A DNA stretch of 64,000 nucleotides from Streptomyces antimycoticus (GCF_005405925.1 NZ_BJHV01000001.1:1736001-1800000), one strand, 5' to 3'. Shown: positions 7,814-16,681, numbered from the stretch's first letter. Program-made: numbers and translations. Notes: generated from the sequence alone by a model not told the origin.

Positions 7814-8848
7814 TCAGCCCAAGACCACGCAGGACGCCGCCGGAGCCGGGACCGAACCACCACGGCGCGGCACCCCCGTCGAGGGGTCGATGTCGAACCA
7901 GGTGACATCGCCAGAGCGCTCATTGGACGCATAGAGCCGGCGGCCCGACGGGTCGAGCGTCAGATCCCGGGGCCAGTGGCCACCACAGGGCGTGGTGGTG
8001 ACCAGCTCCATCCGGTCGCCGGGCGCGTCGAGGGCGAGCGTCGCGATGCTGTCGTGACCGCGGTTGGCGGCCCACAGGAAGCGGCCGTCCTCGGAGACCA
8101 CGACCTCGGCGGGGTAGGTCTCGACGTCCGTACCGTCGGGGACCAGACGGGTCTCGCCCAGCGGTTCGAGAACGCCGGACGACGCGTCCCAGCGGCAGGC
8201 CGTGATCGTCGGATCGAGCTCGTTGATGACATACACGCGGTCGCCACGCGGATGGAACACCAGATGGCGCGGGCCGCTCCCCGGGCGCAGCCGGACCTCG
8301 TGGTGCGGACGCGGCCCGGGCAGCGCGTACACCTGGACCGCGTCGATCCCCAGGTCGACGGCGAGCAGCCAGCCACCCGACGGATCGGGCGCCACCGCAT
8401 GGGCATGCGGCCCCTCCTGCCGCTCCGGATGCGGTCCGCTGCCCTCATGCCGCAGCACGCCCGCCGCCTCCCCGAGCCGGCCGTCCTCCAGCACCGGCAG
8501 CGCGGTGACGCTGCCGGAACCGTAGTTGGCCGTCAGCAGCTGCCCGCCGACGAGCGCGAGATGGGTGGGCGCCGCGCCCCGCACCGGCACGGGCTCACCG
8601 AGCAGCGCGGGCGGATCCTGCGTGACATCCAGCGCGGCGGCCGCCCCATCCTCGGTCTCGCTCACCGCGTACAGCACGCGCCCGCCGGGGGCGAGCACCA
8701 GATAGGACGGGTTGACGACCACGTCCGTGGAGTTCCGGATCCGCAGCGCGCCCGTCTCGTCGTCGACATCCGCGACAGTGATCCCTGCACCACCCGCCCC
8801 GGTGAAGGACCCGATATACGCCCGCAACTCACTCCCACTCGCGCCCAC
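7814..8848 (-). CDS. Lactonase-family beta-propeller protein (6-phosphogluconolactonase-like, Pgl/YbhE type)
   Basis: A 344-residue seven-bladed propeller of the lactonase/Pgl family. Typical blade sequences are seen in order: AYIGSFT at the start, NPSYLVLAPGGRVLYAVSE, GPHAHAVAPDPSGGWLLAVDLG, PGSGPRHLVFHPRGDRVYVINEL, VSEDGRFLWAANRGHDSI and HWPRDLTLDPSGRRLYASNE. These contain the conserved H-A-H and R-H-L metal/substrate-site elements. The family hydrolyses 6-phosphogluconolactone or other lactones; this copy has no pentose-phosphate neighbours, so substrate is open. It is convergent with the CbiX-like gene. Confidence 0.88.
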   Translation of the reverse strand: MGASGSELRAYIGSFTGAGGAGITVADVDDETGALRIRNSTDVVVNPSYLVLAPGGRVLYAVSETEDGAAAALDVTQDPPALLGEPVPVRGAAPTHLALVGGQLLTANYGSGSVTALPVLEDGRLGEAAGVLRHEGSGPHPERQEGPHAHAVAPDPSGGWLLAVDLGIDAVQVYALPGPRPHHEVRLRPGSGPRHLVFHPRGDRVYVINELDPTITACRWDASSGVLEPLGETRLVPDGTDVETYPAEVVVSEDGRFLWAANRGHDSIATLALDAPGDRMELVTTTPCGGHWPRDLTLDPSGRRLYASNERSGDVTWFDIDPSTGVPRRGGSVPAPAASCVVLG

Positions 8849-8999
8849 CGCACTACCCTTCCGCCGATTCCGGTTCCGGTACCGCTCGGGGCCGACGGTA
8901 ACAGAGCGGTCTAGACCAACACGCCGTCATCTTCCGTCCCACCGGGGCCGGAGACTCCCTCGTGAGCACTACGGGCCGGACTCTTGGCATGCTGTCCCC

Positions 9000-9680
9000 A
9001 TGAGCACCATGCCCGCCGTGATCTTCGACCTGGACGGCACTCTCGTGGACACCGAGCCCCTCTACTACGAAGCGGGGCGGCGGACCCTCGAGCGGTACGG
9101 GGTCACCGGCTTCACCTGGGAGGAGCACTCCCGGTTCATCGGGATCGGCACCCGGGAGACCCTGGAGACGCTGCGCGACCGGTATCGCATCGAGGCGCCC
9201 GTGGAGGAGCTGCTCGCCGTCAAGAACCGGCACTATCTGGAGCTGGCCGCGGCGACCGAGATCTTTCCCGCGATGCGCACCTTCGTGGAGCGGCTGAGGG
9301 CCGCCGGGCATCCGCTGGCCGTCGCCTCCGGTTCGTCCCGCTCGGCGATCGAGACCGCGCTGAAGGCCACGGGGCTGGACGCGCTGCTGCCGGTGTATGT
9401 GTCCGCGGAGGATGTCGGCCGGGGCAAGCCGGAGCCGGATGTGTTTCTGGCCGCCGCGCGGCTGCTGTCCGTCGATCCGGGGCGGTGTGTGGTGGTCGAG
9501 GACGCCGGTCCGGGGGTGGAGGCGGCGCGGCGGGCGGGGATGCGCTGTATCGCCGTTCCGTATGTGGCCGGGCCGTCGCCGGATGGTGAGCCGTTCGCCA
9601 CCGCCGGGCTGCTCTTCCGGGGCGGGCAGCGGGAGTTCGACGTCCAGCGGGCCTACGAGTGGGTCGCGGCCGGTAGTTGA
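9000..9680 (+). CDS. HAD-superfamily hydrolase (beta-phosphoglucomutase/phosphatase-like)
   Basis: A 226-residue HAD hydrolase, subfamily I with alpha-helical cap. Motif I FDLDGTLVDTE carries the nucleophile and acid-base aspartates. Motif II is VASGSS, motif III Lys is in GRGKPEPDVF, and motif IV is VVEDAGPGVEAA. All four catalytic motifs are intact, so a phosphatase or phosphosugar mutase is expected; substrate unknown. ATG 9000 is chosen because the HAD fold begins within a few residues, while the open frame upstream to 8712 overlaps the divergent lactonase. Confidence 0.9.
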   Translation: MSTMPAVIFDLDGTLVDTEPLYYEAGRRTLERYGVTGFTWEEHSRFIGIGTRETLETLRDRYRIEAPVEELLAVKNRHYLELAAATEIFPAMRTFVERLRAAGHPLAVASGSSRSAIETALKATGLDALLPVYVSAEDVGRGKPEPDVFLAAARLLSVDPGRCVVVEDAGPGVEAARRAGMRCIAVPYVAGPSPDGEPFATAGLLFRGGQREFDVQRAYEWVAAGS

Positions 9681-9747
9681 GGCCGTGAGACCATGCGTCG
9701 CAATGCCCGGACATTCACGGGCATGTCGTAGGAGAGACGGAGGGCGT

Positions 9748-10689
9748 ATGGAAAGACGTGGGGGTAAGGCGATCCGCCGTTGGGGGACGGCGGTCATCGC
9801 CTCGGCGGCGGCCTTGACGGTCGCCGTTCCGGCGAACGCGGCTCAGGCCACCGAGGCCAGGAGCGGCCCGTCGGGAGTCAGCGCCAAGGGCGCGTATCTG
9901 CTGGACAACAACACCAACAAGCAGCTGTGGGCCAAGGCGGCCGACACCAAGCGGCCGATGGCGAGCACCACCAAGCTCATGACGGCGGTCGTGGTGCTCG
10001 ACACCCGGGGGCTCAATCTGGGCAAGAAGGTCACCGTCAAGCAGTCGTACATCGACTACACCGCCCGCGTCGGCGGCAGCAAGGCGGACCTGAAGAAGGG
10101 CGACAAGCTCACCGTCAAGCAGCTGCTGTACGGGCTGCTGCTGCCGTCCGGCTGTGACGCGGCCATGGCGCTCGCGGACACGTTCGGCACCGGTGACACC
10201 ACCGCCAAGCGCACCAAGTCGTTCATCGCGCAGATGAACAAGAAGGCGTCCGCGCTGGGGATGACCAAGTCCCACTACGACACCTTCGACGGCATCTCGC
10301 AGGGGGGACAGAACTACACCACGCCCCGCGACATGGCCAAGCTGGCCAGGCACGCGCTGAAGAACTCCACCCTCGGCACGGTCGTCAAGTCGGTCGACAC
10401 CATCCAGAAGGCCCCGGCCGCCAATGGCCGGACCAGGACGTACTTCTGGAACAACACCAATCGGCTGCTGGGCTCGTACAGCGGCGCGATCGGCATCAAG
10501 ACGGGCACCGGCACCGCGCCCGGCAGGTGTCTGGTCTTCGCCGCGAAGCGTGACGGACGCACCGTCGTGGGCGTGATCCTCAACGCTCCCAAGCGCTACC
10601 CGGACGCGAAGAAGATGCTGGACTGGGCCTTCCGGGCCCACACCAAGGTCACCTGGCGCCAGCTTCCCAAGGGCACACCGCAGGACTGA
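9748..10689 (+). CDS. Secreted D-alanyl-D-alanine carboxypeptidase (PBP5/DacA type, S11)
   Basis: A 313-residue penicillin-binding enzyme that trims the terminal D-Ala from peptidoglycan stem peptides. A signal peptide spans residues 1-31 (basic start, Ala/Val core, cleavage after AANA-like). The S-x-x-K motif STTK is at 72-75, the second motif is SGC at 133-135 (SGN is the textbook form), and KTGTG is near residue 250. There is no C-terminal amphipathic membrane anchor of the E. coli PBP5 kind. The start is supported by GGAGAGACGGAGGG before ATG 9748. A strong hairpin (10723-10758) follows. Confidence 0.92.
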   Translation: MERRGGKAIRRWGTAVIASAAALTVAVPANAAQATEARSGPSGVSAKGAYLLDNNTNKQLWAKAADTKRPMASTTKLMTAVVVLDTRGLNLGKKVTVKQSYIDYTARVGGSKADLKKGDKLTVKQLLYGLLLPSGCDAAMALADTFGTGDTTAKRTKSFIAQMNKKASALGMTKSHYDTFDGISQGGQNYTTPRDMAKLARHALKNSTLGTVVKSVDTIQKAPAANGRTRTYFWNNTNRLLGSYSGAIGIKTGTGTAPGRCLVFAAKRDGRTVVGVILNAPKRYPDAKKMLDWAFRAHTKVTWRQLPKGTPQD

Positions 10690-10722
10690 TGGCAGGATCC
10701 ATGGCCCGCCTTTCACGCGGGT

Positions 10723-10758
10723 GGTGCCCCGGCCGGATGGCGATCCGGCCGGGGCACC
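10723..10758. terminator. Bidirectional terminator between convergent genes
   Basis: Perfect 16-bp stem (GGTGCCCCGGCCGGAT with its complement) closing a GGCG tetraloop. It sits between the convergent carboxypeptidase and DUF1996 genes. Confidence 0.85.
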
Positions 10759-10776
10759 GGGCCGTAGCGGCGGTGG

Positions 10777-12216
10777 TCAGCCGCACTTACGCCCGGTGTT
10801 GATGCACTTCACGGCCTTCTTCATCAGCGAGTTGGACATCACGTTGATGAAGTCGCCGTGGTCGGTGACCGGCTTGTGCAGCTGCTCGGGGAAGCTGTCG
10901 ACCGCGAAGAGCGAGCCGGGCGCGACCTTGTAGGTGATCCGCTGGACCAGCTGCGGGATGGCCTTGAACCCCTTGGCGCACGCGCCCTTGGCGTCCGCGA
11001 AGGCCACATGGGTGCGGTGGTTCGCACTGTCGGCGTTCTTGCCGTCCCAACAGCTCTGGAACTTGAACGTACGGACCACCTTGCTGCCCCTGGGGCAGAG
11101 CGGGTACTTGTCCTTCAGCTGCCGGTTCTCGAATCCGGTGCAGCTCCAGGAGGCGTTGGCGTTGGCCGTGCCATTGGTGAACGCCTTGGCGTCGCCGGTG
11201 ATGATGCGCAGGAACTTGGGCATCTCGACGACCTTGGAGACCGCGCTGCCGCGGAAGCTGATGGACGCGGTCTCCGGGCGCAGGATCCGCCCCACATTGC
11301 CCTCGGTGCCGCCGCCGGGCTGGTCGGCGTCGGCCTCCCTCGTCCCGTCCTGCTGCCGCAGGACCGGCCAGTAGTGGGTGGAGCGGTCACCGTTGGTGCA
11401 GGTGGTCCCGGCGGCGGCGAGGCTGTCGTTGGTGGAGAAGGCGTCGGTGTCGCGGTTGCCGACGTAGTCGTGCATATGGTGGGCGCCGTTGCTCACACCG
11501 GGGGCGACGATCACGTTGTCCGAGTTGAAGTGCTTGTTCTCATTGCGGCCGCAGCGCGATGAGAAGGTGCCGCGGGAGGCGTTGGCCCGCGTACGGGGGT
11601 TCTTGACGTTCGGCCGCACCCTGCGGATGTCCACGAAGTCCGCCTTCACCGGGCCGGACTGCGCCTGGCCACCCGCGGCCGGAGCGGCGGGGGCGGCCGT
11701 TCCCGCGGCGGGAGTGGCGCCCGCCGGTGCGGAGGTGGCGCCGTCCGCCGGTGCGGAGGCCGGGGCCGCCTGCTGCACGGTGCAGGACGCCAGCGTGTCC
11801 AGGCCGGACGGGCGGCTCGCCACCCGGCCGATCTCGTTCCCGATGCGGTTCAGCGCGCCACGCCGCTGGACGTTCAGCGGCTCCAGCACCCGGGTGCGCA
11901 CCCAGTCCTGGTCGGCGCCGGCGCCGCGCGCGGCCAGCTGCTGATAGGCGTCGGCGACCTGGCTGTCCATGGTCGCCAGTTCCTTGTCCACGGCGGGCCG
12001 CGCCTGCTGCGGCACATTCGACAGCCGGGTCGCGGCATCGGGACACTTGACGGTCATCGCCGCCCAGGCCGGTGCCTGCTGCCCGGCCGGTCGGCGGGCG
12101 GCGGAAGCATCGTTGTCGGTCATCAGGAGCGCCCCGCCGCCCACGGCCAGTGCGGTCACTCCGACCACGGTCAGCCCGATGACCCTGGATCGCTTGTGTC
12201 TCTTCTTGTTCCTCAT
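10777..12216 (-). CDS. Secreted DUF1996-domain protein
   Basis: A 479-residue exported protein. A basic N-terminus (RNKKRHKRSR) is followed by a hydrophobic helix (GLTVVGVTALAVGGGALL), a signal peptide or anchor. A middle region to about 200 contains helical segments and an Ala/Pro/Gly-rich linker. The C-terminal DUF1996 domain includes HMHDYVGN, a TEGNVGRILRPET stretch, WSCTGFENRQLKDKYPLCP, FQSCWDGKN and HRTHVAFAD, with conserved cysteines likely disulphide-bonded outside the cell. DUF1996 occurs in actinomycete and fungal secreted proteins and has no firm biochemical role. I chose the ATG at 12216; an in-frame ATG at 12291 would add 25 residues. Confidence 0.88.
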   Translation of the reverse strand: MRNKKRHKRSRVIGLTVVGVTALAVGGGALLMTDNDASAARRPAGQQAPAWAAMTVKCPDAATRLSNVPQQARPAVDKELATMDSQVADAYQQLAARGAGADQDWVRTRVLEPLNVQRRGALNRIGNEIGRVASRPSGLDTLASCTVQQAAPASAPADGATSAPAGATPAAGTAAPAAPAAGGQAQSGPVKADFVDIRRVRPNVKNPRTRANASRGTFSSRCGRNENKHFNSDNVIVAPGVSNGAHHMHDYVGNRDTDAFSTNDSLAAAGTTCTNGDRSTHYWPVLRQQDGTREADADQPGGGTEGNVGRILRPETASISFRGSAVSKVVEMPKFLRIITGDAKAFTNGTANANASWSCTGFENRQLKDKYPLCPRGSKVVRTFKFQSCWDGKNADSANHRTHVAFADAKGACAKGFKAIPQLVQRITYKVAPGSLFAVDSFPEQLHKPVTDHGDFINVMSNSLMKKAVKCINTGRKCG

Positions 12217-12523
12217 CCTTCGCCCCTCATCGGCAGTCTTCATACGCCGGGGACGTCTTGCCCTCGGCCACGTCGGGCCGCGCCCCCTCACCCCCGTCCC
12301 GGGGCGGAGGGCACCGCGCGACGCCGATGGATACGGACAGCGAGGCGATCGTTCTCAACGGTGGTCGCAACATCTCGTAAATAGCCGGAGGAGTCGGCGC
12401 ATCGGTACATCTCCCTAGTGGCTTCACCACATGTCCACCGCCCGGCGATATAGACCTGATCAATTCCGGTTAAAGTGTTTACTTCGCTGTACCCCCGTTA
12501 CCCCTTCGCCCGCGGAGCCCCCC
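12217..12523. other. Divergent intergenic region, no gene
   Basis: The 307 bases between the divergent DUF1996 and DacB-type genes contain no plausible gene. Promoters for both genes must lie here; a less GC-rich patch (about 12440-12490) is the likeliest start region for the rightward gene. Confidence 0.4.
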
Positions 12524-13867
12524 ATGTCCAGCGCGAACTCGTCCAGTGGGCGTCATCGCAAAGCCAAGCCCATGAGCCTCGCGGTCCGCCGCGCGTTCAT
12601 CATCGCCGCCGTCCCGGTCACCGGTGCGTTGCTGTCCGCTCCCTCGGCGCTCGCCGCCGACAAGAGCACCAAGACGACCACGGCGACCCAGTCCGTGGCC
12701 GCCGACGGGCTCGACCCCGCCGAGCAGAAGATCGCGGACAACCTCAACACCCGCGCCCAGAACCCGAACCTCGGCGACACCTTCAGCGGTATCGTGCTGG
12801 ACTCCAAGTCCGACAAGGTGATCTGGGGGCACGACGCCGACACCGCGCTGATGCCCGCGTCCAACGCCAAGCTGGCCACCGCCACGGCGGCGCTGACCGT
12901 GCTCGGCCCCGAGCACCGGTTCACCACCAAGGTGGTCTACGGCGATGGCACGCTCACCCTCATAGGCGGCGGCGACCGCCTGCTGAGCACCGCCGACGTC
13001 ACCGAGCTCGCGAAGTCCGCCGCCGCCGGGGTCAAGAGCGCGGGCCTGGGCTCGGTGAAGGTCCGTATCGACGACAGCCTCTTCGCCGAGCCGTCCCTGG
13101 CCAACGGCTGGAACGACTCGTACTACGACGACCAGGTCTCGCCGGTGCGCTCCTTGGTGGTGGACGGAAAGCTGTCCGCGGACACCTCCATCGACGCGGG
13201 GAAGATCTTCGCCAAGCAGCTCGCCGACCAGGGTGTCACCGTCGACGGTGAGGTCACCCGTGGCACGGCGTCGGCCACGGATGTGCCGGTGGGACAGCAT
13301 CTGTCCCCGACGCTGGCCGAGACGGTCAAGAAGATGCTCAAGACGAGCAACAACGATATCGCCGAAACGATGCTGCGCATGACGGCGATCGCCGCCGGTA
13401 AGCCCGCCACCTTCGAGGACGGCACGGCCGTGGTGCGGGACGTCCTCAGCCGGCGCTACGGCGTCTCGATGGAGAACTTCGAGATCTACGACGGCAGCGG
13501 GCTCTCCCGCGCGGACCGCATCCCGGCCCGGACCGTCGCGGACCTCCTCGATCTGCTCACCGATCCGCGCTACGGCCATCGGCTGCGCTCCATCGACGAG
13601 GGCCTGCCGGTGGCGGGCGAGGCGGGCAGCACCCTGGGGCCCGAGTGGGGCCGCTTCGACACCCCGGACTCCCAGTGCGCCGTCGGCCAGGTCAAGGCCA
13701 AGACGGGCACCCTGACCGGCGCCATCGCGCTGAGCGGCCTGACGAAGGCGGCGGACGGCCGGTGGAAGGTCTTCTCCTTCATCGAGAACCAGTCCTCCGC
13801 CGACCCGGCCGCCACCAAGGACACCCTCGACGGCCTCGCCGCCACGGTCAACGGCTGCTGGGCATAG
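12524..13867 (+). CDS. dacB: D-alanyl-D-alanine carboxypeptidase/endopeptidase (PBP4/DacB type, S13)
   Basis: A 447-residue secreted peptidoglycan hydrolase of family S13. A signal peptide with twin basic residues and an Ala/Val core ends near residue 45 (ALAADK). Active-site S-x-x-K is SNAK at 113-116, the second motif is SNN (in KTSNNDIAETMLR), and KTGTLTG lies near residue 390. YDGSGLSRADR is a second family signature. Residues about 150-260 form the inserted domains typical of class C low-molecular-mass PBPs. The start is ATG 12524; upstream in-frame ATG 12431 gives a non-signal-like extension. It ends before a convergent EF-hand gene with a shared terminator. Confidence 0.93.
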   Translation: MSSANSSSGRHRKAKPMSLAVRRAFIIAAVPVTGALLSAPSALAADKSTKTTTATQSVAADGLDPAEQKIADNLNTRAQNPNLGDTFSGIVLDSKSDKVIWGHDADTALMPASNAKLATATAALTVLGPEHRFTTKVVYGDGTLTLIGGGDRLLSTADVTELAKSAAAGVKSAGLGSVKVRIDDSLFAEPSLANGWNDSYYDDQVSPVRSLVVDGKLSADTSIDAGKIFAKQLADQGVTVDGEVTRGTASATDVPVGQHLSPTLAETVKKMLKTSNNDIAETMLRMTAIAAGKPATFEDGTAVVRDVLSRRYGVSMENFEIYDGSGLSRADRIPARTVADLLDLLTDPRYGHRLRSIDEGLPVAGEAGSTLGPEWGRFDTPDSQCAVGQVKAKTGTLTGAIALSGLTKAADGRWKVFSFIENQSSADPAATKDTLDGLAATVNGCWA

Positions 13868-13915
13868 TCCCGGGCCCTACGGGGCGTACCGCTCGGGCCG
13901 CTGCCCGACACCCGT

Positions 13916-13946
13916 TGCCTCCGGCACGCTCACCGTGCCGGAGGCA
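13916..13946. terminator. Bidirectional terminator between dacB and EF-hand gene
   Basis: Perfect 13-bp stem, TGCCTCCGGCACG and its complement, with a CTCAC loop, between convergent stop codons. Confidence 0.8.
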
Positions 13947-13952
13947 GCAGTG

Positions 13953-14171
13953 TCAGCGGTTCATGGCCGCCCAGAACTCCTCGAAGGACATCTGGCGGTC
14001 GCCGTCGGTGTCGAGCGAGTCGATCAGCGCCTGGGCCGCCGCCGCGGTGATCTCCGTGCCCTCCAACTCCGCGACGACCTTCCGGAATTCATCCGCGGTG
14101 ACCAGACCGTCCCCGTCGAGGTCGTAGCGCTCGAACACCGTGCGCGCCGCTGTCTCCATGATGTCTGTCAT
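13953..14171 (-). CDS. Small EF-hand calcium-binding protein
   Basis: A 72-residue protein made of two EF-hands. The first loop is DLDGDGLVTADEF (about 17-29) and the second DTDGDRQMSFEEF (about 53-65). Each has acidic residues at positions 1, 3, 5 and 12; the second has Arg at loop position 6 in place of the usual Gly, so its affinity may be lower. No signal or membrane segment is present. Such calerythrin-like proteins are common in streptomycetes and are thought to buffer or sense calcium. The gene is monocistronic. Confidence 0.92.
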   Translation of the reverse strand: MTDIMETAARTVFERYDLDGDGLVTADEFRKVVAELEGTEITAAAAQALIDSLDTDGDRQMSFEEFWAAMNR

Positions 14172-14269
14172 GTGTTCCGCCTATGTACGATCTTCGCTGA
14201 CGGGCCCAGACTATCCCGGTCATCCGCGGGCCCCTTCATCCCGCCGAGGCGGCATCCGGACGGGGCCGC

Positions 14270-14689
14270 CTAGCCCAGGAAGCTCAGCCGGACCCGGCGG
14301 TCGGGGTTGTCGACGTTCGTGTCGACCAGGCACACCGACTGCCAGGTGCCCAGCGCCAGCCCGCCACCGATGACCGGGAGGGTGGCGTGTGGGGGTACGA
14401 GGGCGGGGAGGACGTGGTCGCGGCCATGGCCGGGGCTGCCGTGGCGGTGGCGCCAGCGGTCGTCGGCGGGGAGCAGATCGCGCAGTGCGAGGAGCAGATC
14501 GGTGTCGCTGCCGGCGCCCGTCTCCAGGATCGCGATCCCGGCCGTGGCATGCGGGACGAAGATGTTGAGCAGGCCGTCGCCGCCGCCCGCCACCTCCCGT
14601 AGATACGCCTCGCAGTCGGCGGTGAGGTCGGCGACGGTCTCGGTGGAGCCGGTGGTGACGTTGATGGTGTGGGTACGGAATGTGCTCAT
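14270..14689 (-). CDS. YjbQ/UPF0047 family protein
   Basis: A 139-residue protein of the YjbQ family, named secondary thiamine-phosphate synthase from a weak complementing activity. The conserved stretch LNIFVPHATAGIAILETG carries the His-containing active-site-like motif. The HRHGSPGHGRDHVLPALVPP region adds further conserved histidines, and the tail is GTWQSVCLVDTNVDNPDRRVRLSFLG. Physiological role is uncertain. The chosen ATG 14689 matches the family length; the frame continues to 14746 without family similarity. It is divergent from the sulfonate operon. Confidence 0.88.
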   Translation of the reverse strand: MSTFRTHTINVTTGSTETVADLTADCEAYLREVAGGGDGLLNIFVPHATAGIAILETGAGSDTDLLLALRDLLPADDRWRHRHGSPGHGRDHVLPALVPPHATLPVIGGGLALGTWQSVCLVDTNVDNPDRRVRLSFLG

Positions 14690-14753
14690 GGAACCATCCT
14701 GGTACGCCACCGCGTAAAACTCCCGCAACAAAGGTCCGAGGGGCAAGACACCG

Positions 14754-14782
14754 TTGACCGGTTCCGGACACCGTCGCTAACT
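14754..14782 (+). promoter_or_regulatory. Probable vegetative promoter of the ssu leader/operon
   Basis: TTGACC (14754-14759), a 17-base spacer and CTAACT (14777-14782) resemble a HrdB-type promoter. Transcription would start about 14788-14791, at or next to the leader ATG at 14791, so the leader peptide mRNA may be leaderless. Confidence 0.5.
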
Positions 14783-14790
14783 TCAAGGGC

Positions 14791-14874
14791 ATGTCTACGT
14801 CAGCCCTGCTCACCACGCGCGGTCATATCGACCTGCTGCGGGTGGCGTCCGCCGCGTGTCCCGGCCTCCGCTGA
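14791..14874 (+). CDS. Putative sulfur-operon leader peptide (27 aa)
   Basis: A 27-codon reading frame starting ATGTCTACG and ending TGA. The peptide contains HIDLLRVASAACPG, which fits the actinobacterial leader-peptide pattern R/H-H-I-D-L-x-R-V-x-S-A-x-C found in front of cysteine and sulfur-assimilation operons. A single Cys codon near the end of the conserved core is the expected sensing codon for cysteine-dependent attenuation. It lies 110 bases upstream of ssuC on the same strand. Function by attenuation is inferred from position and family, not shown here. Confidence 0.75.
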   Translation: MSTSALLTTRGHIDLLRVASAACPGLR

Positions 14875-14984
14875 CCTTTCATCTCCCTCCCCACTCCTCC
14901 CGCTCGCCGCTGTCCCGTTCCGCCGTACCGCGCTGACCGTCGTGGCGTACGGGCATCGAGGCGTACCCCCTTTGTGGAGCCCCC

Positions 14985-15794
14985 ATGTCCCCGGTTCTCG
15001 AACCGGTCGTGCCGCTTTCCGCGCGCCGCCGCCCCGTGCCGCGCTGGCTGCGCCGCACGACCGGACCCCTTCTGCTGCTGGTGCTCTGGCAAGTGTCCAG
15101 CGCCACCGCTGTGTTGCCCTCCGACATCCTGGCCTCGCCCGGCACCATCGCCGGTACCGCCTCCGACCTGCTCCAGGACGGCACCCTCCCGCACGCCATG
15201 CTGGTGTCGGTGCAGCGGGTGCTGATCGGGCTGCTGATCGGCGGGGTGGTCGGTGTCGCGCTCGCGCTGATCTCCGGGCTCTCCCGGCTCGGCGAGGACC
15301 TCGTCGACGCGAGTGTGCAGATGCTGCGCAGCATCCCCTGGGTCGGCATGATCCCGCTGTTCATCATCTGGATGGGCATCGGCGAGGCCCCGAAGATCGC
15401 GCTCATCGCACTGGGCGTCACCTTCCATCTCTATCTGAACGTCTACGCGGGAATCCGCGGCGTGGACGCCCAGCTCATCGAGGCCGGGACCGCCCTGGGG
15501 CTCGGCCGCTGGGGGCTGATCCGCCATGTGGTGCTGCCCGGGGCGCTCCCCGGCGCGATGACCGGCCTGCGCTACTCGCTCGCCACCGCCTGGCTGGCGC
15601 TGGTCTTCGGCGAGACCATCAACGCCGATGACGGGATCGGCTTTCTGCTCAACCGCGCGCGGGAGTTCTTCCAGACCGATGTGATCGTGGTCTGCCTGAT
15701 CGTCTACGCCGCCCTCGGCCTGCTCGCCGATTTCATCGTCCGCACTCTGGAGAGGCTGCTGCTGCAATGGCGACCGAACTTCACCGGCAAGTGA
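14985..15794 (+). CDS. ssuC: ABC transporter permease, aliphatic sulfonate type
   Basis: A 269-residue inner-membrane permease of the SsuC/TauC class. About six hydrophobic segments are present (first at about 25-45, FIIWMGIGEAPKIALIALG in the middle, last near 245-260). The cytoplasmic EAA loop is recognisable in EAGTALGLGRWGLIRHVVLPGALPG. GGAG lies five bases before ATG 14985. The stop overlaps the ATPase start by 28 bases, so translation is coupled. In this operon the order is permease, ATPase, binding protein. Confidence 0.92.
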   Translation: MSPVLEPVVPLSARRRPVPRWLRRTTGPLLLLVLWQVSSATAVLPSDILASPGTIAGTASDLLQDGTLPHAMLVSVQRVLIGLLIGGVVGVALALISGLSRLGEDLVDASVQMLRSIPWVGMIPLFIIWMGIGEAPKIALIALGVTFHLYLNVYAGIRGVDAQLIEAGTALGLGRWGLIRHVVLPGALPGAMTGLRYSLATAWLALVFGETINADDGIGFLLNRAREFFQTDVIVVCLIVYAALGLLADFIVRTLERLLLQWRPNFTGK

Positions 15795-16564
15795 GCTCCC
15801 TGGAAAAGGAGTTGGAGAAGGAGAAGGTGGCGGACGAGGTCGGCGAGGCGGCGGTGCGCGTTCGCTCGCTGACCCGCTCGTTCGACGGCCGCGCGGTCAT
15901 CGACAACCTCCAACTCGACGTCGAAGCGGGCGAGTTCGTGGCACTGCTCGGCCGCAGCGGCTGCGGCAAGTCCACGCTGCTGCGGGTGCTCGCCGGGCTC
16001 GACCGGGAGATCGAGGGCGAGGTGCTGGTGCCGCGCCGCAAGGCCGTCGCCTTCCAGGCGCCGCGGCTGATGCCCTGGAAGCGGGTCTGGCGCAATGTGC
16101 TGCTCGGGCTGCCCGGCCGCCCGGGGCGGGCCGTGGCCGAGCGGGCGCTGACCGAAGTCGGCCTCGGCCACCGCTTCGACGCCTGGCCCAAGACCCTCTC
16201 CGGCGGTGAGGCCCAGCGCGCCTCGCTCGCCCGTGCGCTGGTGCGCGAGCCCGATCTGCTGCTGCTGGACGAGCCGTTCGGCGCACTGGACGCACTCACC
16301 CGGATCACCGCCCAGCAGCTGGTCGCCGAGTTGTGGCAGCGGCGCGGCTGCGCGGTGCTGCTGGTCACGCATGACGTGGAGGAGGCGCTGCTGCTCGCCG
16401 ATCGCGTCCTGGTGATGGACGGGGGCGTCATCGCGCATCAGCTCCGGGTGGACCGGGACCGGCCGCGCGACATCGCCGATCCGCTCCTCGCCGAGCTGCG
16501 TACCGAGCTTCTGGACCGGCTGGGTGTGAAGGCCCCCGAGCCGACCGTCCACAAGGTCGCCTGA
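15767..16564 (+). CDS. ssuB: ABC transporter ATP-binding protein, aliphatic sulfonate type
   Basis: A 265-residue nucleotide-binding subunit. Walker A is GRSGCGKST, the Q-loop is in VAFQAPRLMPWKRVWRN, the signature is LSGGEAQR, Walker B is LLLLDEPFGALD and the switch His is in VTHDVEEAL, all intact. The AVAFQAPRLMPWK segment is characteristic of SsuB/TauB proteins. A charged 25-residue N-terminal extension precedes the domain because the start overlaps ssuC; an internal later start cannot be excluded. Confidence 0.93.
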   Translation: MATELHRQVSSLEKELEKEKVADEVGEAAVRVRSLTRSFDGRAVIDNLQLDVEAGEFVALLGRSGCGKSTLLRVLAGLDREIEGEVLVPRRKAVAFQAPRLMPWKRVWRNVLLGLPGRPGRAVAERALTEVGLGHRFDAWPKTLSGGEAQRASLARALVREPDLLLLDEPFGALDALTRITAQQLVAELWQRRGCAVLLVTHDVEEALLLADRVLVMDGGVIAHQLRVDRDRPRDIADPLLAELRTELLDRLGVKAPEPTVHKVA

Positions 16565-16681
16565 CCGCGCCTGGTTCCCCCGTACTACCCGCACCACTTC
16601 ACCCGATCGCGCCCTCTCGCGATCCCACTGACCTCTCGTGCTACCCGCACTTCCCAACCTTCCCGAACGGACCCCGCTGAC

